Shown here: one piece after another, positions 1 through 8,362 of the stretch
Layout of the letters: the number at the start of each line of letters is the position of its first letter
How positions within the stretch are numbered: the stretch's first letter is position 1
Origin: Candidatus Babeliales bacterium
Lineage (GTDB): Bacteria > Babelota > Babeliae > Babelales > Chromulinivoraceae
Assembly: GCA_017992075.1 (NCBI GenBank)
Contig: JAGOPI010000002.1
Location: 1-57,094, forward strand
DNA length: 57,094 nucleotides
Direction of reading: 5' to 3'
Position numbers and translations under genes: made by a program
Notes under the pieces: generated by a model
The model's input: only the letters and a program-made list of their open reading frames with translations
Databases searched by the model: none
Told to the model about the DNA's origin: nothing

Positions 1-37
1 CTATTTCAATCCATAAATCTATAGATATACTTTTCAT
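1..37 (-). CDS. 5' end of an unidentified minus-strand gene (partial)
   Basis: An ATG at 37-35 on the minus strand opens a frame that stays open to the window edge and reads MKSISIDLWIEI. A strong Shine-Dalgarno sequence (AAGGAG) lies six bases upstream, which is the main reason to believe the start. Only 12 codons are visible, so no product can be named. The upstream leader can fold so as to hide this ribosome binding site (see 38-95). Confidence 0.5.
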   Translation of the reverse strand, partial: MKSISIDLWIEI

Positions 38-95
38 GAAAAGCTCCTTTTTGTTTAATTCACTGGTTATTCTAACCAGAAAATTGGAGCTTTTC
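38..95 (-). promoter_or_regulatory. Self-complementary leader that can sequester a ribosome binding site
   Basis: Read on the minus strand, the leader begins with GAAAAGCTCC (95-86) and ends with its exact complement GGAGCTTTTC (47-38), which contains the Shine-Dalgarno and abuts the ATG at 37. Between them sits a second perfect hairpin, a 7-bp stem with a 3-base loop (79-63). The long stem would block translation of the minus-strand gene. The pairing is seen directly; a regulatory role is inferred. Confidence 0.45.
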
Positions 96-149
96 ACTAT
101 TTAATTAATTTTCGTATAGGCTCTAAGACAATTAAAAAAAGGTTTGAGT

Positions 150-2648
150 ATGTTTAGGATTATATCTGTAATCTTTATGTTTGCATCACATTTTTTATCT
201 CCCTTAACAACACTTAATGTAACGCTTAGTACTGACAATAATCCTGGTGGTTTTGGTGATGTCGGAGATTTACGATATTACTTAAATACCATGAATGAAA
301 ATTTAAATTCTGGTATTGATGATTATGCAATCACGTTTGCATCACCTATGACCATTACCTTAAATGGAATTTTGCCAATCATTAATAATTCTTCAAATTC
401 TGTAAATATTACGATTGGTAATTCAGGATCTATACCTACCGTAACCATTGATGGTAATAACACCTATCCTGGTTTTTTTATTCCTATTGGAAATGTCACC
501 ATTAAAAATATGATATTTCAAAATATGGTTGCTCAAGGAGGTAGCGGTGGAGATGGAATTGCTGGTGGCGGTGGTGGCATGGGTGCAGGAGCAGGAATTT
601 ATGCACCAGCATCTTTTTTTGATAGTGCAACTCCTACAATTACTTTAAGCAACGTATCAATTAATAGTTGTTCTGCGGTCGGTGGTAATGGCGGAAATTA
701 TTTAAGCAGTTCTCCGACAGGCAATGAAGGTGGTGGCGGTGGCGGTGGTCTTTTTGGAAATGGCGGAGCTATTACAACTACTGGAACCACTGGTGGTGCA
801 GGGGGTGGAGGATTTGGTGGAAATGGTGGAGATGTAATAAGTGCTGATGGCGGTGGTGGTGGTGGCGGTGGAATAGGATCACGTGCTATTATGGGCACTG
901 TAACAAATTTAGGTAATGGTGGCTCTGATCAAGATCTAGGTCAAAATGGAAATGGATATGGTCTTTCAACTCCTGCAGGTTCTGGTGGTGGTGGCAATGC
1001 TGGAGGAATTCAGGCAGGAGGAGGAGGCGGTGGTAATGGGATCACTTCTGGAGGAGGAGGTGGTGGTAGTACTGGTGGTACAGATGGACAGCATGCTGAA
1101 GGCTCAATTCCGCCAGGAGGAGCTCCTGGAGCTTCTGGTGGTAATGGATCATATGGAGGAGGCGGCGGCGGCGGTGCTGTAACTGCAACAGGTATTCATA
1201 GTGGATTTGATGGAAAAGCAGGAACTGGTGGATATGGTGGTGGCGGTGGCGGCGGTGCTGGAGCTGGGGCAAGTGATACATTGTATACCAATGAAGGTGG
1301 ATCGGGCGGTATAGGCGGCGGCGGTGGTGCTGGTGGAGTTAATTTATCAGGATCAACATTGGCAGATGGTGGTAATTCTGCAGGTGGAGGCGGCGGTGGC
1401 GGCGGAGGTCCTTCTGATGGAACTACGGCATCTGGTGGGCAAGATACCGGAAATCTTGGTGCAGGAGCTGGAGGTGAGGGTTCTAGTTCAACGGGCGTTG
1501 GCTTTGGAGGAGGCGGTGGTGGCGGAGGAAGTGGTTTGGGTGCTGCCATTTTTGTTGATACTGGACTTAATCTTACCATTCAAGCGTTTTCGGGAGTTTC
1601 AACAACTTTTACAACAAATAATAATATAGTTACGGCAGGAATTCGTGGAACTGCTGGTTCAGGTGGTGGAGTTGATGGATTTGATGGACAAGCTTTAGGA
1701 ACGAGTATTTTTTTACGCGCAGGTTCTTCTTTAACGTTACGAGCAGATGATGCAAATGATCTTTTAACACTTACAGATCAAGTTGCCTTTGTTGATGATA
1801 CATCATTTGGTACAGCAGGAACGAACCTTTTTGTTCGTGGTAATGGAACGGTGATTTACAATGGAACGACTAATTATGAAGGCAGTATAACGATTAATAA
1901 TGCGAATTTTAAAGTGAATGGAACAATTAATTCAGCTGGGGTTTCTGTGTGCAGAGATATTGGTTTTAGTGCTCAACGAGGTACTTTGAGTGGATCAGGA
2001 TCTTTAACAGGAGCTGTGCTTGCAAATTCAGGTGCAATTTATCCGGATGATGGAGGAACGTTAACTTTGGGTAGTCTGCATTTAAATTCAGCGATTCCTG
2101 GCAGCACGCTTGGAAGTTTAGTTCATATTGCTATTGATGCTGATGGAACATCTTTGGTTTCGGTTACAGGAGCAGCAATCTTGGCAGGTATTTTAGAATT
2201 TGATTTAGATTCAACTACTCCGGTAGGAAGTTATACGGTTTTAACTTCATCTGGAATTACAGGAACGTTTGATTCTGTACAATTTACCGGCACAACTCCA
2301 AATTATAGGTTGTCATATCTTCCAGCTGGAAGTCCAACTTTTGTACAAATTGATTTTGAAGGTTTTTTAATAGCGCCAACAAATTTTGTGGGCAAACAAA
2401 AGAAAAGTAATTTTGGTTTAGAGTATGAGTTGTATAATCAATTAACATGGAAAACAAGTACAGCGTCTCGATTTGCAGGTTATTATTTGTATCGAGATGA
2501 TGAAAAAATTGCAACGTTAGATGCATTTGCTACCAGTTATCAAGATCATAATAGACCTCGTGGTGTTTTTTCTGTTTATTCATTGGTTACTTTTGATACG
2601 AGTGGTAATACAAGTCAATCAGTCAACGTTACAGTTCGACCAAGATAA
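150..2648 (+). CDS. Glycine-rich secreted beta-helix surface protein
   Basis: The protein has 832 residues if started at the ATG at 150, which has AAAGG seven bases upstream; a TTG at 144 is also in frame. A Sec signal peptide (about 1-20) is followed by a region of the type seen in right-handed beta-helix surface proteins of Chlamydiae and Planctomycetes (STDNNPGGFGDVGDLRYYL, then TITLNGILPII and VTIDG). Residues of about 130-470 are extremely rich in GGGGG runs. A less biased beta-rich region follows, and the last 80 or so residues (LTWKTS, YYLYRDDEKIATL, YSLVTFDTSGN) resemble a fibronectin type III or carbohydrate-binding-like module. No autotransporter barrel is visible, so the protein is probably released or attached by other means. 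Local GC is far above its neighbours because of the glycine codons. A role in adhesion or host contact is inferred. Confidence 0.75.
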   Translation: MFRIISVIFMFASHFLSPLTTLNVTLSTDNNPGGFGDVGDLRYYLNTMNENLNSGIDDYAITFASPMTITLNGILPIINNSSNSVNITIGNSGSIPTVTIDGNNTYPGFFIPIGNVTIKNMIFQNMVAQGGSGGDGIAGGGGGMGAGAGIYAPASFFDSATPTITLSNVSINSCSAVGGNGGNYLSSSPTGNEGGGGGGGLFGNGGAITTTGTTGGAGGGGFGGNGGDVISADGGGGGGGGIGSRAIMGTVTNLGNGGSDQDLGQNGNGYGLSTPAGSGGGGNAGGIQAGGGGGGNGITSGGGGGGSTGGTDGQHAEGSIPPGGAPGASGGNGSYGGGGGGGAVTATGIHSGFDGKAGTGGYGGGGGGGAGAGASDTLYTNEGGSGGIGGGGGAGGVNLSGSTLADGGNSAGGGGGGGGGPSDGTTASGGQDTGNLGAGAGGEGSSSTGVGFGGGGGGGGSGLGAAIFVDTGLNLTIQAFSGVSTTFTTNNNIVTAGIRGTAGSGGGVDGFDGQALGTSIFLRAGSSLTLRADDANDLLTLTDQVAFVDDTSFGTAGTNLFVRGNGTVIYNGTTNYEGSITINNANFKVNGTINSAGVSVCRDIGFSAQRGTLSGSGSLTGAVLANSGAIYPDDGGTLTLGSLHLNSAIPGSTLGSLVHIAIDADGTSLVSVTGAAILAGILEFDLDSTTPVGSYTVLTSSGITGTFDSVQFTGTTPNYRLSYLPAGSPTFVQIDFEGFLIAPTNFVGKQKKSNFGLEYELYNQLTWKTSTASRFAGYYLYRDDEKIATLDAFATSYQDHNRPRGVFSVYSLVTFDTSGNTSQSVNVTVRPR

Positions 2649-2657
2649 AGGATGCAT

Positions 2658-3248
2658 ATGTATAAAAAATTATTTTCCTTTTTATTATTGTGCTGTTCTG
2701 TAACGGAATATGCATTAGAATTGCGACCGTGGCTTGAAATAAAACCGAGTTACTTTTTTTTTAACACTTGTCCGATGAATGATATTTATAACAAAGGTGG
2801 CTTTCAGATTCAGGGTAGTGGTTCAATTCCATTTCGAAACTATTTTGATTTTTACGTTAGCCTTGGATATCGCAGAGTTTCTGGTCATGTCTTGGATACT
2901 TGTGATAAAACAACGCTTTCTGTTGTGCCAATTGATTTTGGAATAAAACCGATATTTAATTTTTGTGAAAAATTTTATTATTTTTTTATAGCGGGACCTC
3001 GTTTGTTTGTTTTGCATCAAAGTAATAATTCACCCTATGTTAATCCTTTTATCAATTCTTGTGGTGTGGGAGTATTCGCCAATACTGGATTTAATGTTTT
3101 GTTGAAAGATTCTTATCTATTTGGCATTTTTGGTGAATATTCATATGAAAGAAAAAAAATCTGTTCAGATATGACCAATGTGTACAGTACAGGTCCTGTG
3201 CAAGTAGGTGGCTTGGCTTTCGGTGCTACTTTTGGCTACGCTTTTTGA
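2658..3248 (+). CDS. Small outer-membrane beta-barrel candidate
   Basis: The ATG at 2658 is preferred over 2652 because AAAGGA (2647-2652) then has normal spacing. The 196-residue product starts with a Sec signal (MYKKLFSFLLLCCSVTEYA). The rest alternates aromatic and polar residues in short strand-like blocks and ends in GATFGYAF, a C-terminal aromatic of the kind recognised by the BAM machinery. Size and pattern fit an 8-strand OmpA/OmpW-like barrel, but no family motif was recognised. It lies directly behind the glycine-rich protein gene with about nine bases between them, so the two are probably co-transcribed. Confidence 0.6.
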   Translation: MYKKLFSFLLLCCSVTEYALELRPWLEIKPSYFFFNTCPMNDIYNKGGFQIQGSGSIPFRNYFDFYVSLGYRRVSGHVLDTCDKTTLSVVPIDFGIKPIFNFCEKFYYFFIAGPRLFVLHQSNNSPYVNPFINSCGVGVFANTGFNVLLKDSYLFGIFGEYSYERKKICSDMTNVYSTGPVQVGGLAFGATFGYAF

Positions 3249-3310
3249 TCTTGATTTGGTAATGATACAAGAAATTTCAGAATAAATAGTTACCGTTTTA
3301 AACATTGGAG

Positions 3311-3338
3311 TTGACTTTGTGTATACATTGTATATACT
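3311..3338 (+). promoter_or_regulatory. Sigma-70-like promoter for the AbrB-type gene, with overlapping inverted repeat
   Basis: TTGACT (3311-3316) and TATACT (3333-3338) are separated by 16 bases. The spacer and -10 hold the near-palindrome GTATACA-T-TGTATAT, a plausible operator for the AbrB-like product encoded just downstream. Element matches are seen; autoregulation is inferred. Confidence 0.5.
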
Positions 3339-3385
3339 TTGATCAGCGCATTGTTTCGCAAAATTATCTTTAGGGAGTTTTTTGT

Positions 3386-4159
3386 ATGTTAAAAAAATTA
3401 GTTCGATATGGTAACAGTAATGCCTTGGTCCTTGATAAAGCTATTCTCGAGCTTTTAAATATTGCAGAAGGATCAGTTGTTAAAATTAGTACCGATGGAA
3501 AATCCATTATTTTAACTCCATATCAATCAATTACACCAATGGTTCAAGAAACTGTCACATCCGCAGAAGCTATGCGTTTTGCACAAGTTCAAGAAAGTAT
3601 CAAAGTTTATAAAAATCTATCTGAAGAGCAAAAATCTTTTTTTACTGCAGAATTGTTAGCTTTAACTAAAAAACATGCAGAATTAATGATGTCGCTTGGT
3701 TATCATGAGCAACTTCAAAAAGAACTGCAAGATGCAAAAATTGCATGTGCTGGTGATCAAATAGCATTTATGGAACGGTATAAAAATTTGATTGCAAAAC
3801 ATGTTCCAGAAATTTCAGCGCTTCAAGAAAAAATACTGGCAATTCATAATCAGTGCAGAGTGTTATCAGGTGATCAGTCAATACAAAATGTGCAAAATCA
3901 GCAATTAACAATAGAAAAACATATGGCAGAAATTTTTGCAAAACACAAAGCAACGCAAGTATTGTTTGGAAATGTTATGAATTCTGAAGAATATCAACAT
4001 CGTGCGCAACTGATTGCTGAAAAATATCAAAATAATCAAAAATCATCTGAATTTATGAAAGAAATGAAACAATTGATGTATGAATTTTGTCCTGAAATGG
4101 AACAATTGCATCAAGATTTAGAAGTTGTTGCGCAAAAATATGATCTAAATACTTTGTAA
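3386..4159 (+). CDS. AbrB/MazE-type DNA-binding protein with long helical tail
   Basis: Residues 1-50 match the SpoVT-AbrB swapped-hairpin fold (KLVRYGNSNALVLDKAILELL, then GSVVKISTDGKSIILTP), which binds DNA as a dimer and is typical of antitoxins and transition-state regulators. The remaining 200 or so residues are predicted almost entirely helical and rich in Q, K, E and H, with no recognised domain. They are much longer than in ordinary AbrB or MazE proteins (50-95 residues). No toxin gene is adjacent. AGGGAG precedes the ATG, and a rho-independent terminator closes the transcript at 4188. The target genes are unknown. Confidence 0.7.
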   Translation: MLKKLVRYGNSNALVLDKAILELLNIAEGSVVKISTDGKSIILTPYQSITPMVQETVTSAEAMRFAQVQESIKVYKNLSEEQKSFFTAELLALTKKHAELMMSLGYHEQLQKELQDAKIACAGDQIAFMERYKNLIAKHVPEISALQEKILAIHNQCRVLSGDQSIQNVQNQQLTIEKHMAEIFAKHKATQVLFGNVMNSEEYQHRAQLIAEKYQNNQKSSEFMKEMKQLMYEFCPEMEQLHQDLEVVAQKYDLNTL

Positions 4160-4187
4160 AATTAGGCAATTTAATCGTTGAAATTTT

Positions 4188-4217
4188 AAAATCCCTACAG
4201 AAATGTAGGGATTTTTT
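4188..4217 (+). terminator. Rho-independent terminator
   Basis: A 12-bp perfect stem (AAAATCCCTACA / TGTAGGGATTTT) with loop GAAA runs into a T tract 29 bases after the AbrB-type gene. Confidence 0.85.
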
Positions 4218-4260
4218 ATGTTTAAAATTGAAGTAATTAATTTAAAAATTTTACACGTCA

Positions 4261-4402
4261 TCATCGACACCGATTTCAACTTCGCTAAAGCTTCGACGGA
4301 TAGGCTTTGATCCAGATATGAAATAAAAATCAAATGTCTTGATTCTGGCTTTCGACTTTGCCGAAGGGCTTTGATGGACCTGGCGGTGGCAGGAATGACA
4401 GG
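4261..4402. repeat. Degenerate palindromic repeat doublet in the 4160-4772 gene-poor stretch
   Basis: The outer ends (CGTCATCATCG near 4257 and GGAATGACAGG near 4390) and two internal blocks (GATCCAGAT and ATTCTGGC) follow the layout of the doublets at 21666, 23701 and 48576, but the inner arms have diverged. The rest of this 613-base gap holds an MNT gene remnant (4415-4609) and a very AT-rich stretch that should contain the promoter of the next gene. Confidence 0.5.
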
Positions 4403-4414
4403 ATTATGAATTGA

Positions 4415-4609
4415 TTATGTTTTGTATAAAATTAAAAACAAAAAATCAACATAGCTGCCATGATCATGTGTACCTTGAACATACGAACCAAAAACATAAA
4501 TTTTTAAAGGATTGTATAGTTTGATAAGAATTTTAACCGCTTTGTCTATTTTTTCGGGAGTGATTTTAAATCGTTCTTGTAAAAATTCAGTTGTAATTTT
4601 TGAAGACAT
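4415..4609 (-). pseudogene. Truncated MNT-type nucleotidyltransferase remnant
   Basis: The 64-residue frame has helical N-terminal residues, then KIYVFGSYVQGTHDHGSYVDFLFL. This is the nucleotidyltransferase signature GSxxxG followed by the metal-binding DxD strand. The first Asp of the DxD pair is replaced (SYVD instead of SDID), and the protein stops immediately after the strand, losing the C-terminal half. It is a different lineage from the intact MNT genes at 16186 and 38370. With a key catalytic residue missing and no HEPN partner, it is most likely a dead remnant. Confidence 0.6.
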
Positions 4610-4772
4610 AAAAAGAGCCTTAATTTAAAATAATTTGTTTAAAACGTACCATATAAGCTTAAGAATTCAAAATGTAAGAGTTTTCATTTTTTAATTCTAT
4701 TTTTTAAATTTAAAATTCTTGCTATTTTGATTTTAATTTTAAAAAAATTTGAAAAATTAAAAAAGGATTGAT

Positions 4773-6242
4773 ATGAAAAAAAGATTAAAAAATTTATTAT
4801 CTTTATTTCTTTTTGTTCAGTTTTTACAAGCAAGTCAATCGATTGAAGTTGGTTATGATGATGGCGGTGAATATTGTTATCGCATTCGTGGCGTTGCTAG
4901 TGGCATGTTTCCTGATAAAGAGCAAAAAATTGAGCGCAGTAGTGATCGACCTGGTACAGTACCGTGTGGTTGTCCAGTTGTAGTTGATAATTTTATTCCT
5001 GTTGATTGGAGCAATTGTAACATGGATTTTGAAAGAATTCGTAATTTTTTTCCAATTTTAACATCAGTTGTGCATGATCTTCCATTCATTTTTTTTGATT
5101 CTGCTGCTACAGCACAGATGCCACAACCGGTACTTGATAGCATTGTGCAATATTATCAAGAATATAAATCTAATGTTGGTCGTGGGTTGTATCTTTTTGC
5201 AGAACAAGCAACTTTTATGTTTGAATCTGCTCGAGCAAAAATTGCGCAATTTATTGGCGCACAAAAAGAAGAAATTATATTTACTTCAGGTGCAACTGCG
5301 GCAATTAATTTGGTAGCACAAATTTGGGCGCAGTGCCACATTCAAGCAGGTGATGAAATTATTGTTTCTGAAGTGGAACATAATGCAAATTTTATTCCTT
5401 GGCAGCAATTGGCACAACGTAAAGGTGCTTTTTTAAAAATTGTTCCATTAACAAATCAAGGGATTGTAGATCTTGAAGCACTAAAAAATATGGTTTCAGA
5501 AAAAACAAAATTGGTAGCAGTCGCTCATCAATCAAATATTTTAGGAACAAGCAATGATGTGAAAGCTATTGCAGAAATTGCTCATAGTGTTGGTGCAAAA
5601 ATTTTAGTAGATGCAGCTCAGTCAATTGCGCATCAAAAAATTGATGTAAAAAATCTTAATTGTGATTTTTTAGCGTTTTCAGGCCATAAATTATATGGCC
5701 CGACAGGGGTTGGTGTTCTTTTTATAAAAAAAGAACTTTTTGAGCAATGTATGCTCATTAATTTTGGTGGTGGTGCAGTGCTTGAAGTGACTCCTGAGCA
5801 TACTAATTTTAAACCATTTCCTCATTGTTTAGAGCCAGGTACGCAAGCAATTGCTCAAGTGATTGGCCTTGGAGCTGCAGTTGATTTTGTTCAAGAAAAT
5901 ATTGATTTTGCTCAGGCGCAAGAACATGAAACACGCTTGGTTAAAAAATTGGCATATGCTATTGCAGAGATATCAGGTATTACACTTTTAAGTCCTATTC
6001 CTGCAGCAGGATTTCATAATAATTTGGTTACGTTTACCACAAATCGATGTCATGCCTATGATGTAGCAGAATTTTTGAATGAACGGGGCATTGCGGTGCG
6101 TGCAGGGTATCATTGTGTGCAGCCATATCATGATAAATATGCACAGGGTATTTCTTCAGTGCGCGTGAGTGTTTCTGTTTACAACACTGTAGAAGAAATT
6201 GATTTTTTAATTGATTGTCTAAAACAACTGTTTAAAGATTAA
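4773..6242 (+). CDS. Exported SufS-type cysteine desulfurase
   Basis: Residues of about 82-489 form a complete class V PLP-dependent desulfurase: MDFERIRNFFPIL start, FFDSAATAQMPQPV, EVEHNANFIPWQ, the PLP lysine K306 in SGHKLYGPTG, and the persulfide cysteine C448 in GYHCVQPYH. The family releases sulfur from L-cysteine for Fe-S or other sulfur pathways in the cytosol. Here an 80-residue extension precedes the enzyme. It begins with a clear Sec signal (MKKRLKNLLSLFLFVQFLQA) and contains several cysteines (CYRIR, PCGCP). No SufBCDE or IscU gene lies nearby. AAAGGA precedes the ATG. Family assignment is firm; export is predicted from the signal and makes the physiological role unclear. Confidence 0.85.
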   Translation: MKKRLKNLLSLFLFVQFLQASQSIEVGYDDGGEYCYRIRGVASGMFPDKEQKIERSSDRPGTVPCGCPVVVDNFIPVDWSNCNMDFERIRNFFPILTSVVHDLPFIFFDSAATAQMPQPVLDSIVQYYQEYKSNVGRGLYLFAEQATFMFESARAKIAQFIGAQKEEIIFTSGATAAINLVAQIWAQCHIQAGDEIIVSEVEHNANFIPWQQLAQRKGAFLKIVPLTNQGIVDLEALKNMVSEKTKLVAVAHQSNILGTSNDVKAIAEIAHSVGAKILVDAAQSIAHQKIDVKNLNCDFLAFSGHKLYGPTGVGVLFIKKELFEQCMLINFGGGAVLEVTPEHTNFKPFPHCLEPGTQAIAQVIGLGAAVDFVQENIDFAQAQEHETRLVKKLAYAIAEISGITLLSPIPAAGFHNNLVTFTTNRCHAYDVAEFLNERGIAVRAGYHCVQPYHDKYAQGISSVRVSVSVYNTVEEIDFLIDCLKQLFKD

Positions 6243-6265
6243 TTTTATTTTAAAAAAAGGATCTT

Positions 6266-6463
6266 ATGCCTTATGAAGTCAATGCAGATTTACCTGATAG
6301 CATTAAAAAGAGTCTTCCAGAGCATGCACAGTCTATATTTCGAAAGGTTTTTAATAGTGCTTTAAATCAATATGGCAACGAAGAGCAGGCGTTCAAAGTT
6401 GCTTGGGCAGTTGTTAAAAAAGAGTATGAAAAGGACGATCAAGGCCATTGGATTAAAAAGTGA
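6266..6463 (+). CDS. chaB: ChaB family protein
   Basis: This 65-residue protein matches ChaB almost end to end: MPYEVNADLPDSIKKSLPEHAQ, FNSALNQY, AFKVAWAVVKKEYEKDDQGHWIKK. ChaB was linked in Escherichia coli to the ChaA cation/proton antiporter, but its biochemical role is not settled. It follows the desulfurase by 23 bases with AAAAGGA before the ATG, so the two are probably co-transcribed. It lacks the short charged insertion found in the enterobacterial protein. Confidence 0.85.
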   Translation: MPYEVNADLPDSIKKSLPEHAQSIFRKVFNSALNQYGNEEQAFKVAWAVVKKEYEKDDQGHWIKK

Positions 6464-6534
6464 CCAAGTTTGAGTTTTTGGCTTATTGCTGCTATAATTT
6501 AGGTACAGGTTCATCTAAATTATAGGAAAATTTT

Positions 6535-7527
6535 ATGAAATTTTTCAAAATTATCCTTTTTGTCCTTTTAGGAATTCATGATCAATCTTTTTTAGATTGT
6601 AAGCAAAAATCATCAAAAAATTCAGAACATTCTGTTAATGATCCTTATTGGGATAATCAAAAAAAATATATGGTTAAGTTAGCCGATTTTTGTGGTGATT
6701 TGCCACCAGAGCTTGAAATGGCTGTAACGATGATATGTCATAAAAGCCAGTTTGCTAATGTCGGAGTTTTAAAAACTTCAAACTTTATTTTTTATGGACC
6801 TCCTGGAACTGGAAAAACATATATAGCTTCTATTTTTGCACAAAAAATTGGTGCAGAATTTATGTATGTACAGGGTAATGAATTACTTGATCAGTGGCAA
6901 GGTGCTGGAGTGCGAAAGCCAGCAGAATTGTTTGAAAAAGCTCGAGCGCGCAGAGATTTGGTACATAAACCGGTTGTTATGTTTTTTGATGAAATTGATG
7001 CTGTTGTTGGATCGCGTGATAGTGGTTGGATTAATGATGGAAAATTACAATTAATTGGAACATTGCTTACAGAAATCGGTGCAGAGATTAATAATAATAT
7101 TATTGTAGTTGCGGCAACAAATAGGATTGATGCGGTTGATACTGCTTTTTTGCGAAGTGGTCGTTTTGATTATCATATCCCATTTAAAATACCAACAACT
7201 AAAGAACGTCAAAAATTTTTAGAATTTTTAATAAATTCGTATAAACATATTTTTTCTGATGCAATTGATTGGTATTTAATTGCTTGCAAGACTGAAGGCT
7301 TTTCTCCTGCAGATTTAAAAAAATTAATTGATACCCTAAAAATTAACTATATTACTTATAAAATTCAAAATTCTATAATTGATGATTCTTGCAAAATATC
7401 TTATGAAAATATTTGTTCAATTTTGCCAGGATCAAATTCCAAACAAATAATTTCAAAGCCAATGAATGCGCAACAAAAATCATTTTTTGCGGCTTGGTAT
7501 GTATATCTTAAAAGTTTTATAGCTTAA
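6535..7527 (+). CDS. Signal-bearing AAA+ ATPase
   Basis: The 330-residue protein carries one AAA module: Walker A GPPGTGKT (88-95), Walker B VMFFDEID (149-155), and a second region of homology with sensor 1 and arginine fingers (ATNRIDAVDTAFLRSGRFD). The closest style is the FtsH/proteasomal-ATPase classic clade. There is no HExxH protease domain, so it is not FtsH. The N terminus (MKFFKIILFVLLGI) looks like a signal peptide or signal anchor, unusual for an ATP-dependent enzyme. It sits in the exported-enzyme cluster 4773-8551. The substrate and the side of the membrane it acts on are unknown. Confidence 0.75.
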   Translation: MKFFKIILFVLLGIHDQSFLDCKQKSSKNSEHSVNDPYWDNQKKYMVKLADFCGDLPPELEMAVTMICHKSQFANVGVLKTSNFIFYGPPGTGKTYIASIFAQKIGAEFMYVQGNELLDQWQGAGVRKPAELFEKARARRDLVHKPVVMFFDEIDAVVGSRDSGWINDGKLQLIGTLLTEIGAEINNNIIVVAATNRIDAVDTAFLRSGRFDYHIPFKIPTTKERQKFLEFLINSYKHIFSDAIDWYLIACKTEGFSPADLKKLIDTLKINYITYKIQNSIIDDSCKISYENICSILPGSNSKQIISKPMNAQQKSFFAAWYVYLKSFIA

Positions 7528-7537
7528 AGGAATCTGT

Positions 7538-8353
7538 ATGTTTTTATGGATGTTATTATTGATAAATTTCATGTGTGTTTCAGTATCGGCCTCTTCAGTT
7601 TGTATGACGGTTTTTGTTCATGGAAGTTATCCAGCGTTAAAACTTTTGGCGCATTCAAAATCTCCAGTTCGTCATTTAATTTATGCAGAGCCTGGATTAC
7701 ATTTAGTAAAAAATTTGCCAGAACATTATCATTTTCATAAAGCTGCAATATTATGTGATCAGTTTGATCATGATGGTTTCTGTAAAGATCATTATTATGC
7801 TTATGGCTGGAATTCTAGTAATTTACGACCAGTGAATCGATTTGAGCAAGGTCAAAAATTGTATCAGGCCGTTCGAGCTCAAATTGAAAATTATTTGGTA
7901 CAAGGTTATCAAAACATAACCGTTCGATTTATTGGAAGTTCGCATGGTGGAAATGTAGTGCTTAACGCTTTGCAATGGTTGCCATTTGTAAAATCAAATG
8001 TTGATATTGAAGTAATTTTACTTGGAACTCCAATTCAAGAAGAAACTCGTAATTTTATTAATAATTCGTATGTAACTCGTGCATATTCTTTTTATTCAAC
8101 TTCTGATTGGATGCAAAAAATAGATATTCAAAAATTACATAAGAATTGTCCAAAAAATGCACCATTTTTTTCACAAAGAACATTTTTATCAACAGATAAA
8201 GTCGTTCAAGTTCAATTACTTGTTAATTCAAAACCGATTAGTCATGCACAATATCGTTCAGTTTTTGGAGATGTACCAAAAATGATTGAATTAGCAAATA
8301 AACATGTTGGTGATAAAAAAATAGCGCATATTGTTTTAGATTTAAAAAAATAA
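7538..8353 (+). CDS. Exported alpha/beta-hydrolase-like protein
   Basis: A signal peptide (about 1-19, ending SVSAS) is followed by MTVFVHGSYPALK, the usual first strand and oxyanion HG motif of lipases. GSSHGG at 133-138 follows, a GxSxG nucleophile elbow with S135 as the likely nucleophile. D156 or nearby acidic residues and H277 (KHVGDKK) or H266 are candidate triad members but cannot be fixed by eye. It is 10 bases behind the AAA ATPase gene, so they are co-transcribed. Lipase or esterase activity is inferred from fold motifs only. Confidence 0.6.
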   Translation: MFLWMLLLINFMCVSVSASSVCMTVFVHGSYPALKLLAHSKSPVRHLIYAEPGLHLVKNLPEHYHFHKAAILCDQFDHDGFCKDHYYAYGWNSSNLRPVNRFEQGQKLYQAVRAQIENYLVQGYQNITVRFIGSSHGGNVVLNALQWLPFVKSNVDIEVILLGTPIQEETRNFINNSYVTRAYSFYSTSDWMQKIDIQKLHKNCPKNAPFFSQRTFLSTDKVVQVQLLVNSKPISHAQYRSVFGDVPKMIELANKHVGDKKIAHIVLDLKK

Positions 8354-8362
8354 AGGTATCGC

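Noticed and set aside
698-1579. Long proline-rich frames antisense to the glycine-rich gene (698-898 and 1196-1579)
   Set aside because: They are the reverse complement of GGN codon runs, have no ribosome binding site or independent signal, and the forward frame is a convincing secreted protein.
150-2648. Relation of the glycine-rich protein to mycobacterial PE_PGRS proteins
   Set aside because: No PE domain is present, and the front part resembles beta-helix surface proteins of Gram-negative lineages; the shared glycine runs are low complexity.
6535-7527. Annotation of the AAA+ ATPase as FtsH
   Set aside because: There is no HExxH zinc protease domain and only one N-terminal hydrophobic segment; only the ATPase module matches.
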